Shown here piece after piece: positions 25,203 through 33,977 of a stretch of 59,940 nt of DNA. The position numbers and the translations under genes were made by a program. Each line of letters opens with the position of its first letter. The stretch's first letter is position 1. The stretch comes from [Streptosporangium] indianense (GTDB taxonomy: Bacteria > Actinomycetota > Actinomycetes > Streptomycetales > Streptomycetaceae), in NCBI RefSeq assembly GCF_021474405.1, contig NZ_JAKEIO010000034.1, positions 1-59,940 on the forward strand. Reading direction: 5' to 3'. Below the pieces are notes generated by a model that had not been told where the DNA came from, ran no database searches, and saw nothing but the letters and a program-made list of their open reading frames with translations.

Positions 25203-26501
25203 TCAGGCGGCGTTCCCCGAGGGACCGGCGCCCGGTGCGTCGGCTTTGCCGGTGAACTCCCGCCAGCCACCGGCCGGCTGCTGTCCGACGCCGAGCGTGC
25301 GGAGCTTGTCGAGCACCTCGGGCTTCTGCACGTCCAGCCAGTCGGTGAACTGGCGGAACGAGACGAGACGCACATCCGCGCCCTTCTCCTTCTCCCGGGC
25401 GATGTGCCGGAAGGCCTCCTCGACGGCGTCCATGTAGATGCCGCCGTTCCACTGCTCGAAGTGGTTTCCGATGAACAGAGGCGCCCGGTTTGTCTCGTAT
25501 GCCCGCTTGAATCCCTGGATGTACGCCTGTGCCGACTGCTTCCGCCAGCCCGGGTAGTTGTGGGCGGGGGCCTTCGTGGAGTTGAGGGACTGGTTGGCCA
25601 GCATGTTGTAGTCCATGGACAGGACCTCGAAGCCGCGGCCGGGGAAAGGGATCTGCTGGAGGGGCAGGTCCCATATGCCCTGGCGCTTGCGGGGCCAGAC
25701 CTGGAGGCCGCCGGGCGAGGAGGCGTCGTAGCGCCAGCCCAGTTCGCGGGCGGTGGGCAGCAGGTTGTCCTGGCCGAGCAGGCAGGGCGTGCGGCCGCCT
25801 ACGAGTTCCTTGTCGTAGTCGAACGGCAGCGACGGCAGGTCGGTCCAGCCGGTGTTGGTGCGCCACTGCTTGACGAACGACTTCGCCTGGTCGATCTCGC
25901 TGCGCCACTGTGCCGGCGTCCAGTTCTTGACCGAACCGTGGGACTCGCCGCAGAAGTGCCCGTTGAAGTGCGTGCCGATCTCGTGGCCCTCCAGCCACGC
26001 CCGGCGGACGTTCTTCAGGGTCGCCTTGACGTGGTCGTCGGTGAGGTAACCGATGTCGGAGGCGCCGCGCGGGTTGTTCGGCGGGTTGTACAGGCGCTTC
26101 TTCGACTCGGGCAGCAGGTACAGCCCGGACAGGAAGAAGGTCATGCTCGCGCCGTGCTCCTTGGCGAGGTCCAGGAAGCGCGGGAAGAGGCCGTTGCCGA
26201 CCTCGCCGGCACCGTCCCAGGAGAACACCACGAACTGCGGCGGGGTCTGACCCGGCTCCAGCGGCCGCGGCGCGGCGGGCTGGTGGGGCTGCTTGCCGGT
26301 GTGGCTGGTCGATCCGTCACCGATGGGGCGGGCGGTGGGCCCGGGCTTCGGCTTCGATCCGCCCTGGACGGAGTCGCCGCCGGAACCGTCGGCGTGGCCG
26401 GAGTCGTCCGAGCCCGTGAGTCCGCCGCATCCGGCGAGCGAGACGGCGGCGGCGGCTCCCGCGCCGAGTCCGAGCATTCCCCTGCGGGAGAGAGCGCGCA
26501 T
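25203..26501 (-). CDS. NodB-fold polysaccharide deacetylase-like lipoprotein
   Basis: A 432-residue lipoprotein with a twin-arginine-like start (LSRRGMLGLGAGA) and a lipobox LAGC. After a Gly/Pro-rich linker, the fold starts PPQFVVFSWDGAGEVGNGLF. The canonical TFDD motif reads SWDG, which keeps one Asp only, while the metal-binding HxxxH (EIGTHFNGHF) is kept. Thus it resembles CE4 deacetylases but may have an altered or absent deacetylase activity. It lies between the phosphatase and resA genes on the same strand, with 66 bases before resA, so it may be cotranscribed with the cytochrome genes. Function at the cell surface is likely. Confidence 0.82.
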   Translation of the reverse strand: MRALSRRGMLGLGAGAAAAVSLAGCGGLTGSDDSGHADGSGGDSVQGGSKPKPGPTARPIGDGSTSHTGKQPHQPAAPRPLEPGQTPPQFVVFSWDGAGEVGNGLFPRFLDLAKEHGASMTFFLSGLYLLPESKKRLYNPPNNPRGASDIGYLTDDHVKATLKNVRRAWLEGHEIGTHFNGHFCGESHGSVKNWTPAQWRSEIDQAKSFVKQWRTNTGWTDLPSLPFDYDKELVGGRTPCLLGQDNLLPTARELGWRYDASSPGGLQVWPRKRQGIWDLPLQQIPFPGRGFEVLSMDYNMLANQSLNSTKAPAHNYPGWRKQSAQAYIQGFKRAYETNRAPLFIGNHFEQWNGGIYMDAVEEAFRHIAREKEKGADVRLVSFRQFTDWLDVQKPEVLDKLRTLGVGQQPAGGWREFTGKADAPGAGPSGNAA

Positions 26502-26669
26502 GGCATCCCCGATTCGTCACGTCGTGCTGGTCACCCAGTCAGAGGTCGTGACGAACGGGGAGGTTCCGCTGAAATGCGCAGATTCCGTAACGAAGGAGTC
26601 GTAAGCGATCAGAAGGGGGCGAACACATCAGGCTCGGCGCCTGTGGAACGCCCCCGGTGCATCGTGTGC

Positions 26670-27368
26670 CTACGCCCCGAAGGCCTTCGTCTGGCCCTTC
26701 GCCGGCTTCGCGCCGGCGAGGAGGTGGGCCGGGACGAGGTCGCGGGCCGGCTCGGTGTAGCCGACGGAGACGATGCGGTCGCCCTGGTACGTGAAGGTCG
26801 TCAGCGACGCGAGCGTGCACTGGCGCTTGCGCGGGTCGTGCCACAGGCGGCGACGCTCGACGTAGGACCGGACGATCCAGATGGGCAGCTGGTGGCTGAC
26901 CACGACCGCCTCGTGCCCGCGGGCCTGGTCCTTCGCCGCGCTCAACGCGCTCATCATGCGGACGACCTGGTCCACGTACGGCTCGCCCCAGGACGGCCGG
27001 AACGGGTTGACCAGGTGCTTCCAGTTGTTCGGCTTGCGCAGCGCCCCGTCCCCGACGCCGAACGTCTTGCCCTGGAAGATGTTGTCGGCCTCGATCAGCC
27101 GCTCGTCGGTCGCCAGGTCCAGCCCGTGCGCCTTGGCGATCGGCTCGGCCGTCTCCTGGGCCCGTTCCAGCGGCGAGGCGACGACGTGCGTCACATCGCG
27201 GCCGGAGAGGTGCTCGGCGACCCGGTCGGCCATCCGGCGCCCCAGGTCGGACAGGTGGTAGCCGGGGAGGCGGCCGTAGAGGATGCCGTCCGGGTTGGCG
27301 ACCTCGCCGTGCCGCATGACGTGGACGACGGTGATGTCCTCGGCGCTGTTGCTCCGCTGCTCGCTCAT
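26670..27368 (-). CDS. Histidine phosphatase family protein
   Basis: A 232-residue phosphoglycerate-mutase-like protein. The phosphohistidine motif [11 protein letters not shown] (RHG) is at about residues 18-28, and the second half has [14 protein letters not shown] with the second His. The insertion [14 protein letters not shown] contains the acid Glu. The ATG overlaps the hemL stop by ATGA, so the two are translationally coupled. The substrate cannot be read from sequence; coupling to haem synthesis may be only organisational. The gap of 168 bases to the deacetylase-like gene has no clear terminator. Confidence 0.88.
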   Translation of the reverse strand: MSEQRSNSAEDITVVHVMRHGEVANPDGILYGRLPGYHLSDLGRRMADRVAEHLSGRDVTHVVASPLERAQETAEPIAKAHGLDLATDERLIEADNIFQGKTFGVGDGALRKPNNWKHLVNPFRPSWGEPYVDQVVRMMSALSAAKDQARGHEAVVVSHQLPIWIVRSYVERRRLWHDPRKRQCTLASLTTFTYQGDRIVSVGYTEPARDLVPAHLLAGAKPAKGQTKAFGA

Positions 27369-28681
27369 GCCGTGGCCTCCGCAGCCGCCCGGGCCGCCGC
27401 CGGAAGGGCGTCGGCGATCTTCTGCACGGCCCGCTCGTCGTGCGCGGTGGACACGAACCAGGACTCGAAGGAGGACGGCGGCAGGTAGACGCCGTCGGCG
27501 AGCAGCGAGTGGAAGAACGCGGTGAAGCGGAAGGACTCCTGCGTCTTGGCGTCCTCGTAGTTCCGCACGGGCCGGTCGGTGAAGAACACGGAGAACATGT
27601 TGGAGGCGGTCTGCAGCCGGTGCGCGACGCCCTCCTTGGTGAGCGCCTCGGTGACCAGGCCCTGGATCTCCTTCGACACGGCGTCGACCTTGGCGTACGC
27701 GGCGTCGTCGAGGAGCCGCAGCTGGGCGAGGCCGGCCGCGGTGGCGACGGGGTTTCCGGAGAGGGTGCCCGCCTGGTAGACGGGCCCGGCCGGGGCGAGG
27801 TGGGCCATCACGTCCGCGCGCCCGCCAAAGGCCGCCGCGGGGAAGCCGCCGCCCATGACCTTGCCGAAGGTCATCAGGTCGGGGACGACGCCGTCGACCC
27901 CGAACCACCCGGCGCGGCTGGTCCGGAAGCCGGTCATGACCTCGTCGGAGACGTAGAGGGCGCCGTTCTCGGAGCAGATGTCCTTCAGCCCCTGGTTGAA
28001 GCCCTCGGCGGGCGGGACGACGCCCATGTTGCCCGGGGAGGCCTCGGTGATCACACAGGCGATCTCGCCGGGGTGCGCCCGGAAGGCCTCGCGCACGGCG
28101 TCGAGGTCGTTGTACGGCAGGACGATCGTGTCACCGGCCTGGGCGCCGGTGACGCCCGGGGTGTCGGGCAGCGCGAAGGTGGCGACACCGCTGCCGGCCG
28201 CGGCGAGCAGCGAGTCGACGTGCCCGTGGTAGCACCCGGCGAACTTGATCACCTTGGTGCGCCGGGTGAACCCGCGCGCGAGGCGGATCGCCGACATGGT
28301 CGCCTCGGTGCCGCTGGAGACCAGCCGCACCTGCTCCAGCGGCGCGACGCGGGCCACCATCTCCTCGGCGAGCGCGACCTCGCCCTCACCGGGCGTGCCG
28401 AAGGACGTACCGCGGGAGACGGCGTCCTGCACGGCGGCGATCACCTCGGGGTGGGAGTGCCCGAGGATCATGGGCCCCCAGGAGCACACGAGGTCGACGT
28501 ACTCCCTGCCGTCCGCGTCGGTCAGATAGGGGCCGGTGCCGGACACCATGAACCGCGGCGTGCCGCCGACGGCTCGGAAGGCCCGCACCGGTGAGTTCAC
28601 GCCGCCGGGCGTGACGGTCGCCGCTCGGTCGAACAGAGCCTGCGAGGCCGGTGCTTCATACGGATATGCCAGTTCACTCAT
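27365..28681 (-). CDS. hemL: Glutamate-1-semialdehyde 2,1-aminomutase HemL
   Basis: A 438-residue PLP enzyme that converts glutamate-1-semialdehyde to 5-aminolevulinate, the precursor of haem and cobalamin. The PLP lysine is K274 in [10 protein letters not shown], and the family segments [27 protein letters not shown] and [11 protein letters not shown] are present. The ATG at 28681 gives the normal length. It is the first gene of a same-strand array that ends with the cytochrome c maturation genes, so haem supply and use are encoded together. A short direct repeat (GTCGGAGAAG twice) lies just upstream of the start. Confidence 0.96.
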   Translation of the reverse strand: MSELAYPYEAPASQALFDRAATVTPGGVNSPVRAFRAVGGTPRFMVSGTGPYLTDADGREYVDLVCSWGPMILGHSHPEVIAAVQDAVSRGTSFGTPGEGEVALAEEMVARVAPLEQVRLVSSGTEATMSAIRLARGFTRRTKVIKFAGCYHGHVDSLLAAAGSGVATFALPDTPGVTGAQAGDTIVLPYNDLDAVREAFRAHPGEIACVITEASPGNMGVVPPAEGFNQGLKDICSENGALYVSDEVMTGFRTSRAGWFGVDGVVPDLMTFGKVMGGGFPAAAFGGRADVMAHLAPAGPVYQAGTLSGNPVATAAGLAQLRLLDDAAYAKVDAVSKEIQGLVTEALTKEGVAHRLQTASNMFSVFFTDRPVRNYEDAKTQESFRFTAFFHSLLADGVYLPPSSFESWFVSTAHDERAVQKIADALPAAARAAAEATA

Positions 28682-29197
28682 GACCTGCGACTTCTCCGAC
28701 CTTCTCCGACGCTGTCGGGCTCCGGGTGCCAGTGACCTGTTCAGGGTAGGCCAGGGGCGCGGGCGGACGGGGCACGGGACAACCGGCCCCGGGGTCGCCG
28801 TCGTCTGCGAGACTGGACCCTGATACTCACAGCTCGCACGGCCCGGCGTGGTCGGAGGCTGCGGACATCCCACGGGCAGTTGTTTCGGCGCACGTTTCGG
28901 CGGGCGGCCGTGGGGGAGGTCACTGACACGATGATCGGGTTGCGCGGCGGGGGCGACGCGTCCTAGAAAAAGCAGTCGGGTGGAGATATGCATCGCGGTG
29001 GCGGACTGGGCGAGGGGACTGATGACCTGGGTCCTCGACGTGCCCGGCGGGGACGGCACCGGCGCGAGGCGGAGGACGCTCAGGAACCGCGTCGGACACA
29101 GGGTTCACCGAGTGAACCGGAGCGGGCCGCCGGACGTACTGAACGTCAGGTGGACGATCTTCGGGCCGGGAGCAGCGGGAATGGTGGTCGGGTGGGG
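28682..29197. other. Intergenic region between hemL and the conserved hypothetical gene
   Basis: About 515 bases without a supported gene. It must contain the hemL promoter and that of the plus-strand gene. An open frame starts at an ATG at 28988 with GGTGGAGAT upstream and reads into the hypothetical protein, but its third-position GC content is far lower than in real genes nearby, so I treat it as leader sequence. No terminator or repeat stands out. Confidence 0.45.
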
Positions 29198-29629
29198 GTG
29201 ACGTACAAGTACTTCGGCGCGCCCGACGGCGCGACCGCGGCCCGCGTCCCGATCTCGATGCGCCCCGAGGAGCTCGGCGGCGACGAGCTCGGCATGAACG
29301 GCATGTTCACGAAGATCAAGCCGGAGACGATGGCGGCGATGGTGCTCACGGGCATCGAGGGCGTCCCCCTGCACAAGGTCCCGCCCCTGGAGCTCGTCGT
29401 CCTGCACCCCGACTACGCGGTGGTCAAGCTCCCCATGACGGTCGTCGACCCGCTGCGCGGCATCGGCGAGGAGGCGGTGGGCGCGGCGGCCTTCATCTGG
29501 TCGACGGTCCCCGACCGGGGCGGCCCCCGGGACGCGTTCAACGTCTACCAACTGCTGCACGAGTGGCAGGACTTCTCCCACCGGCTGCACGAGGCGGGAC
29601 ACCAGCCGTACTGCCTGGTGTGGCCCTGA
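29198..29629 (+). CDS. Conserved actinobacterial hypothetical protein
   Basis: A 143-residue soluble protein starting VTYKYFGAPDGATAA and ending HEAGHQPYCLVWP. It contains LELVVLHPDYAVVKLPMTV and NVYQLLHEWQDFSHRLHEA. I recall this as a well-conserved Streptomyces protein found near hemL, without an assigned function. The GTG at 29198 gives the typical start; an upstream ATG at 28988 would add 70 low-quality residues. There is no signal peptide or membrane segment. A good terminator lies 20 bases downstream. Confidence 0.75.
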   Translation: MTYKYFGAPDGATAARVPISMRPEELGGDELGMNGMFTKIKPETMAAMVLTGIEGVPLHKVPPLELVVLHPDYAVVKLPMTVVDPLRGIGEEAVGAAAFIWSTVPDRGGPRDAFNVYQLLHEWQDFSHRLHEAGHQPYCLVWP

Positions 29630-29649
29630 GCCGGGGTTTTCGTGGTGTC

Positions 29650-29676
29650 GGGCGGGGTTCCCGGACCCCGCCCTTT
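29650..29676 (+). terminator. Rho-independent terminator
   Basis: Arms GGGCGGGGT (29650-29658) and ACCCCGCCC (29665-29673) form a perfect 9-base-pair stem with a 6-base loop, followed by TTTGT. It lies 20 bases after the conserved hypothetical gene. Confidence 0.8.
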
Positions 29677-29692
29677 GTCGTGTGCCGTCGAA

Positions 29693-29741
29693 TGGATCAC
29701 ACGGACCTGGTTTGACCCACGCCTGATCCATGCTTGATCCA
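29693..29741. promoter_or_regulatory. TGATCCA repeats in the promoter region of the RibD/DHFR-like gene
   Basis: TGGATCA (29693-29699) is followed by TGATCCA at 29724-29730 and again at 29735-29741. The first and second form an inverted repeat, and the last two a direct repeat with an 11-base period. A TTGACC (29712-29717) between them could be a -35 box. They lie about 50-100 bases upstream of the start of the reductase gene and could be an operator. No regulator gene is adjacent. Confidence 0.35.
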
Positions 29742-29791
29742 CTCTGGTCTCCGGCCCATCGCGCAGACCCGGAGAAAAAAGGGAGCACCGC

Positions 29792-30391
29792 ATGCGAAAG
29801 CTCGTGTACTACATCGCCACCACGCTGGACGGTTTCATCGCGGGCCCGGACGGTGCCGACCCCACCGGCCCGGCCGGCTTCTGGCCGATCCCGGCGGACT
29901 ACATCGAGTACCTGGTGGCGGAGTACCCGGAGACCCTGCCCGTGCAGGCCCGGGCGGCCCTGTCCGTCACGGCGGAGGGCACGCACTTCGACACCGTCCT
30001 CGAAGGACGGCGCAGCTACGAGATCGGCCTCAAGGCCGGCATCGACGACGCCTACCCCCACCTGCGCCACCTGGTCTTCTCCCGGACCCTCACCGAGGTC
30101 CCGGCCCCGGCCGTCGAACTGGTCGCCGACGACCCCGTGGAGAAGGTGCGACAGCTGAAGCAGGAGGACGGCAAGGACATCTGGCTGCTGGGCGGCGCGG
30201 AACTGGCCGGGGCCCTGTACTCCGAGATCGACCGGCTCGTCCTCAAGGTGGCCCCGTTGACCATCGGCGCCGGGATCCCGCTCTTCTCCCACAAGGCCGT
30301 CTTCGATCCGCGCGGCTGGGAGCTCACCGGCCACACGGTGCTCGACAGCGGCGCGGCCTTCGTCACCTACGCGCACGCCACCGGAAACTGA
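29792..30391 (+). CDS. Dihydrofolate reductase-fold protein (RibD C-terminal domain)
   Basis: A 199-residue protein of the RibD_C/DHFR-like superfamily. It begins RKLVYYIATTLDGFIAGPDG, the usual start of this group, and has the NADPH-binding segment DIWLLGGAELAGAL near residues 130-143 and LKVAPLTIGAGIPLF toward the end. Members reduce pterin- or riboflavin-like substrates, but many stand-alone versions have no known substrate. The ATG has GGGAG 9 bases upstream. A GNAT acetyltransferase gene follows after about 145 bases. Confidence 0.88.
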   Translation: MRKLVYYIATTLDGFIAGPDGADPTGPAGFWPIPADYIEYLVAEYPETLPVQARAALSVTAEGTHFDTVLEGRRSYEIGLKAGIDDAYPHLRHLVFSRTLTEVPAPAVELVADDPVEKVRQLKQEDGKDIWLLGGAELAGALYSEIDRLVLKVAPLTIGAGIPLFSHKAVFDPRGWELTGHTVLDSGAAFVTYAHATGN

Positions 30392-30536
30392 CCACGCCGC
30401 CGGCCGACCCCCCGGCGCCGTGCCGGCATGGCCGGTTCCCGGCGGAGTGCGCCGGGGTCCGCCGGGGCCGTGGATGAGCCGGCTCCCGGGCGGGCAGGAC
30501 CGGTGCGGCAGCAGTCGGTGACCCGAGGGGGACCCC

Positions 30537-31382
30537 GTGCGTGATCTCGCGGACGCGATCGAGTCGATGGAACAGCTCGCGACGGTCTGGCGGGCCATGG
30601 TGCTCGACCGGGACCCCCGCGCCGACGTGCGGGACCTGCCGGGCATCGCCGTACGGTGGGCCGACTCCCGGTTCGCCTTCTGGAACTGCGTGACCCTGAC
30701 GGAGGCCGGGGCGGACGCCGGGGTGCTGAAGCAGCGGCTGCACGAGGCCGCCGCGGTGATGCGTTCGAAGACCCGCCCCGGCTTCCTGTGGGTCTTCGAG
30801 GCCCTGCTCGACGACGGGGCGCGTGCCGCGCTCGCAGCGGCCGCCGAGCGGGCGGGCCTGCGGTACGCCTTCCCCGGCACCGGCATGGCGGGAGACCTGC
30901 TGCCCCTCCCCGAGCCCGCCCACCCCGAGCTGGCCTTCGTGCGTGTGGACAGCGACGAACTGCTCCAGGCGTACGCGGACATCAACGCGCGCGCCTACGG
31001 TTTCCCGCTGGAGGACGGGCGGGACGGGCTCGCCGGGTCCGCGTGGTGGAAGAGAGGGGTGTTCGCCGACCTGGGGCTGCGCGACGGGGTCCCCGTGACC
31101 TGCGCCGCGACCGTGGAGGCGGAGGGGCGGCTCTTCGTCGTGCTCGTCGCCACCGATCCGGCGTGGGAGCGGCGGGGCTACGGAGAGGCCGTGACCCGCA
31201 AGGCCCTGTACGAGGGGGGCCGCGCGACCGGGCTGACCCGGGCGACCCTGCACGCCACCGTCGCGGGCGCGCCCGTGTACCCCCGGATCGGGTTCGAGCC
31301 GAACTCCCCGATCGGGTTCTACGCGCTCGCCGGGCTCCCCGGCGCCTCGGACTCCTCCGGTCCCTCCGGCCTCTCCGGCTGA
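30537..31382 (+). CDS. GNAT family N-acetyltransferase
   Basis: A 281-residue protein with an uncharacterised N-terminal half and a C-terminal GNAT domain. The acetyl-CoA loop reads VATDPAWERRGYGEAVTRKAL (about residues 202-222), and the final HATVAGAPVYPRIGFEPNSP is the fold's last strand pair. The GTG start has a GAGGGGGA ribosome site. The C-terminal tail (SDSSGPSGLSG) is encoded by DNA that on the other strand encodes the C-terminus of the LacI-type regulator: the two genes overlap tail to tail by 64 bases. Substrate unknown. Confidence 0.85.
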   Translation: MRDLADAIESMEQLATVWRAMVLDRDPRADVRDLPGIAVRWADSRFAFWNCVTLTEAGADAGVLKQRLHEAAAVMRSKTRPGFLWVFEALLDDGARAALAAAAERAGLRYAFPGTGMAGDLLPLPEPAHPELAFVRVDSDELLQAYADINARAYGFPLEDGRDGLAGSAWWKRGVFADLGLRDGVPVTCAATVEAEGRLFVVLVATDPAWERRGYGEAVTRKALYEGGRATGLTRATLHATVAGAPVYPRIGFEPNSPIGFYALAGLPGASDSSGPSGLSG

Positions 31383-32420
31383 CCCGCCGGTCGGGTCGCC
31401 ACGGGGGCCGTCGTGCCCCGGGGGATCACGTGGGTCGGCAGGACGATGTGGCGTTCGTGGTCCCCGTCCGAGTCGTCGATGAGCTTCAGGGCCAGTTCCC
31501 CGGCCAGCCGGCCCATCTCGGACGGGGACTGCGCCACCGTCGACAGGTCGAACCAGTCCGCCAGCGGCTGGTCGTCGAAGCCCAGGACCGAGATGCGCTC
31601 GGGCACCGCGATCCGTGTCTTGCGGAGGTTCCAGATGAGGGCGACCGCGACCTCGTCCTGCTCGGCGAAGACGGCGGTGGGCGGCTCGCGCAGGCTGAGC
31701 AGCGCGCCGAGGGACTTCGGCGGCCGCGCGCTTGCTGCCGGTCCGCGTGGACACCACCAGGTCGTCGTCGAGCGGCACCCCCGCCTCGGCGAGGGCCTGC
31801 CGGTAGCCCAGCAGGCGCTCGTTGGAGCTGAAGGTGAAGCCGCTCGCCCCCTCGGTCGGGACGAAGGCGATGCGGCGGTGGCCGAGGTTGAGCAGGTGCC
31901 GGGTGCCGTGCAGCGCTCCGGCGACGTCGTCGACGTAGACGCTCGGGCGGCCCTCGACGTGCTGGCTGACGTAGATCACCGGCATGCCGAGGTCGTCCAG
32001 CCGGGCCGTCTCCTCGTCGGTGAGGTCGAAGGAGAACACCAGGAGCGCGTCGGCGTTGCGGCGCGCCGGGAGATGCTCGAAGAACGCCGTGCGCTCGGCC
32101 AGGTCCGGGATCTCGTAGACGTTCAGCTGCATGCCCGCCGCCCGCAGCAGCGGGGCGAGGCTGGACAGGGCGGATCCCATGAACCACGAGTTGAGCGTCG
32201 GGACCATCACCGCGACCGTGCCCGTCCTGCCCGTGACGAGGCTCGCCGCCTGCCGTGACACGGCGAAGTTGAGGTCGCGAGCCGCCTGCTCGACGCGGGC
32301 GCGCACCTCCGGCGAGACCGTGGACAGTCCGCGCAGAGTACGGGAGACGGTGGAGGTGGAGACCCCGGCCCGCTCGGCGACGTCGGCCATCGTGGGGTGC
32401 CGTTGCTGAGCTGGAGGCAT
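31319..32420 (-). pseudogene. LacI-family regulator interrupted by a one-base frameshift
   Basis: Residues 1 to about 230 read in one frame: a LacI helix-turn-helix (TMADVAERAGVSTSTVSRTL) and the first part of the sugar-binding domain, ending STRTGSKRAAAEV. The frame then becomes nonsense, while the next frame continues exactly where expected (LGALLSLREPPTAVFAEQDE, then IAVPERISVLGFDDQPLADW) to a normal C-terminus. The switch point is the GGG run at 31711-31713 (CCC on the coding strand); removing one base restores a full-length protein of about 366 residues. It may be a true mutation or a sequence error. The intact gene would be a MalR-type repressor of the divergent alpha-glucoside operon. 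Confidence 0.88.
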
Positions 32421-32524
32421 GAGCCGGACGTTAGCACAGGGATCCATTCCGTCACCGGGATTCGTGACAGCGCTTTCACGTGCGGGCGACCTGACCGGTC
32501 AGCCCATTACCTGTGGGTAACGCA

Positions 32525-32553
32525 TTGACTTCACCTCGGCCCGCCCCTAGCTT
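32525..32553 (+). promoter_or_regulatory. Promoter of the alpha-glucoside operon
   Basis: A -35 box TTGACT (32525-32530) is followed after 17 bases by TAGCTT (32548-32553), a good match to the housekeeping promoter pattern. It lies about 140 bases upstream of the binding-protein start and reads into the operon. Confidence 0.6.
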
Positions 32554-32558
32554 GCAAG
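32551..32558. promoter_or_regulatory. CTTGCAAG operator overlapping the promoter
   Basis: The perfect palindrome CTTGCAAG overlaps the -10 box of the operon promoter. CTTGCAG-like motifs are known targets of the S. coelicolor maltose repressor MalR. The divergent LacI-type gene, if functional, should bind it and block transcription. The remaining intergenic sequence (32421-32524 and 32559-32693) shows no second clear copy. Confidence 0.5.
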
Positions 32559-32693
32559 CGTTGTCCCGACAGCCTCGTATCCCTCTCCGGCAATCCGCTC
32601 TCATCTTTCTGACCTGCGGATTCCCTCATCGCATCGCGTGACAACGCAGTCTCAGCAGCATTCGCACCCGGTTCCGCACGACCAGGAGAGACA

Positions 32694-33977
32694 GTGACGA
32701 CCAGAACCACCAGCAGAGCGGCCGTGATCACCGCCGCCGGGCTCCTCCTCACCGCCTGCGGCTCCTCCGACGGCGGCTCCGGGCAGGCCGGCCCCCCGTC
32801 GTTCGAAGGGCGCGGCCCCATCACGTACGTGGCGGGCAAGGACACCACCGGCACCGTCCAGCCGATGCTCGACCGCTGGAACGCGGCGCACCCGAAGGAG
32901 AAGGTCACCTTCATCCAGCTGCCGACCGACGCGGACGCCCAGCGGCAGCAGATGATCCAGAACGCGGAGACGAAGTCCGACGCCTACACGGTGCTGTCCC
33001 TCGACGTCGTGTGGACCTCGGAGTTCGCCGCCCACCGATGGATCGACCGGCTGCCCGACAAGCGGTTCCCGCTGGGGAAGATGCTGAAGCCGGTGGTGGA
33101 GACCGCCCGGTACCGGGGCGGGCTGTACGCGGTGCCGGCCAGTTCGGACGGCGGCATGCTCTACTACCGCACCGATCTGCTCAAGAAGGCCGGCGTCGCC
33201 GCTCCCCCCAGGACCTGGGACGAGATGACCGCCGCGTGCGCCGAGGTGAGGAAGCTCCCCGAGGCGAAGGGCATGTCCTGCTACGCCGGGCAGTTCCAGA
33301 AGTACGAGGGCCTGACGGTGAACTTCGCCGAGGCGGTGAACTCGGCGGGCGGCACCGTCGCCGACGCCGCCGGCAAGCCGGACGTCGACACCCCCGAGGC
33401 GCGCAAGGGCCTGGACTTCCTGGTCCGTTCCTTCCGGGACGGGACGATCCCGAAGAAGGCCATCACCTACCAGGAGGAGGACGGCCGGCAGGCCTTCCAG
33501 TCCGGCAAGGTGCTCTTCCTGCGCAACTGGCCCTACGTGTACTCCCTGGCCCAGAAGAGCGGCGTCAAGGGCAAGTTCGCAGTCGCGCCCCTGCCCGGTC
33601 TGAACGGGCCCGGCTCCTCCAGCCTCGGCGGCCACAACATGGCCGTCTCCACTACGGCGAAGAACAAGGCGACCGCGCTGGACTTCATCGAGTTCATGAC
33701 GAACGAGAAGAACACCCGCACCCTGCTGGAGGACGCCTCCGTCGCCCCGCCGTACGCCGCGCTCTACGACGACCGGCAGCTCATCGGGCAGTACCCGTAC
33801 CTGCCGGTGCTCAAGGAGTCCATCGTCCGGGCCGTCCCGCGTCCCCGGGTGGTGCCGTACGGCGATGTCACCGCGGCCGTCCAGCAGGAGGCGTACGCCG
33901 CCCTGAACGGGGACAAGAACAGCGCGCAGGCACTGCGGGACCTGCAGAAGGCGCTGAGCAAGGCCGTGGCACGGTGA
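32694..33977 (+). CDS. CUT1 sugar-binding lipoprotein (MalE-like)
   Basis: A 427-residue extracellular solute-binding protein (SBP_bac_1 class) for alpha-glucosides such as maltose or trehalose. A signal peptide ends in the lipobox LLTAC, followed by GSSDGGSGQAG. The domain has the family motifs EGLTVNFAEAVNSAGG and SLGGHNMAVSTTAKNKATA. The GTG start has AGGAGAG 9 bases upstream. Its stop overlaps the next start (GTGA), and two permeases and a GH13 enzyme follow, so the four genes form one operon under the promoter at 32525-32553. Confidence 0.92.
   Translation: MTTRTTSRAAVITAAGLLLTACGSSDGGSGQAGPPSFEGRGPITYVAGKDTTGTVQPMLDRWNAAHPKEKVTFIQLPTDADAQRQQMIQNAETKSDAYTVLSLDVVWTSEFAAHRWIDRLPDKRFPLGKMLKPVVETARYRGGLYAVPASSDGGMLYYRTDLLKKAGVAAPPRTWDEMTAACAEVRKLPEAKGMSCYAGQFQKYEGLTVNFAEAVNSAGGTVADAAGKPDVDTPEARKGLDFLVRSFRDGTIPKKAITYQEEDGRQAFQSGKVLFLRNWPYVYSLAQKSGVKGKFAVAPLPGLNGPGSSSLGGHNMAVSTTAKNKATALDFIEFMTNEKNTRTLLEDASVAPPYAALYDDRQLIGQYPYLPVLKESIVRAVPRPRVVPYGDVTAAVQQEAYAALNGDKNSAQALRDLQKALSKAVAR

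Noticed and set aside
24420..27488. A 1022-codon plus-strand frame
   Set aside because: It is antisense to resA, the deacetylase-like gene, the phosphatase and hemL. No start with a ribosome site and no homologous domains.
28988..29197. N-terminal extension of the conserved hypothetical gene from an ATG with a fair ribosome site
   Set aside because: Third-position GC content is much lower than in nearby genes, and the residues are Arg/Gly/Glu-rich without pattern. I placed the start at 29198.
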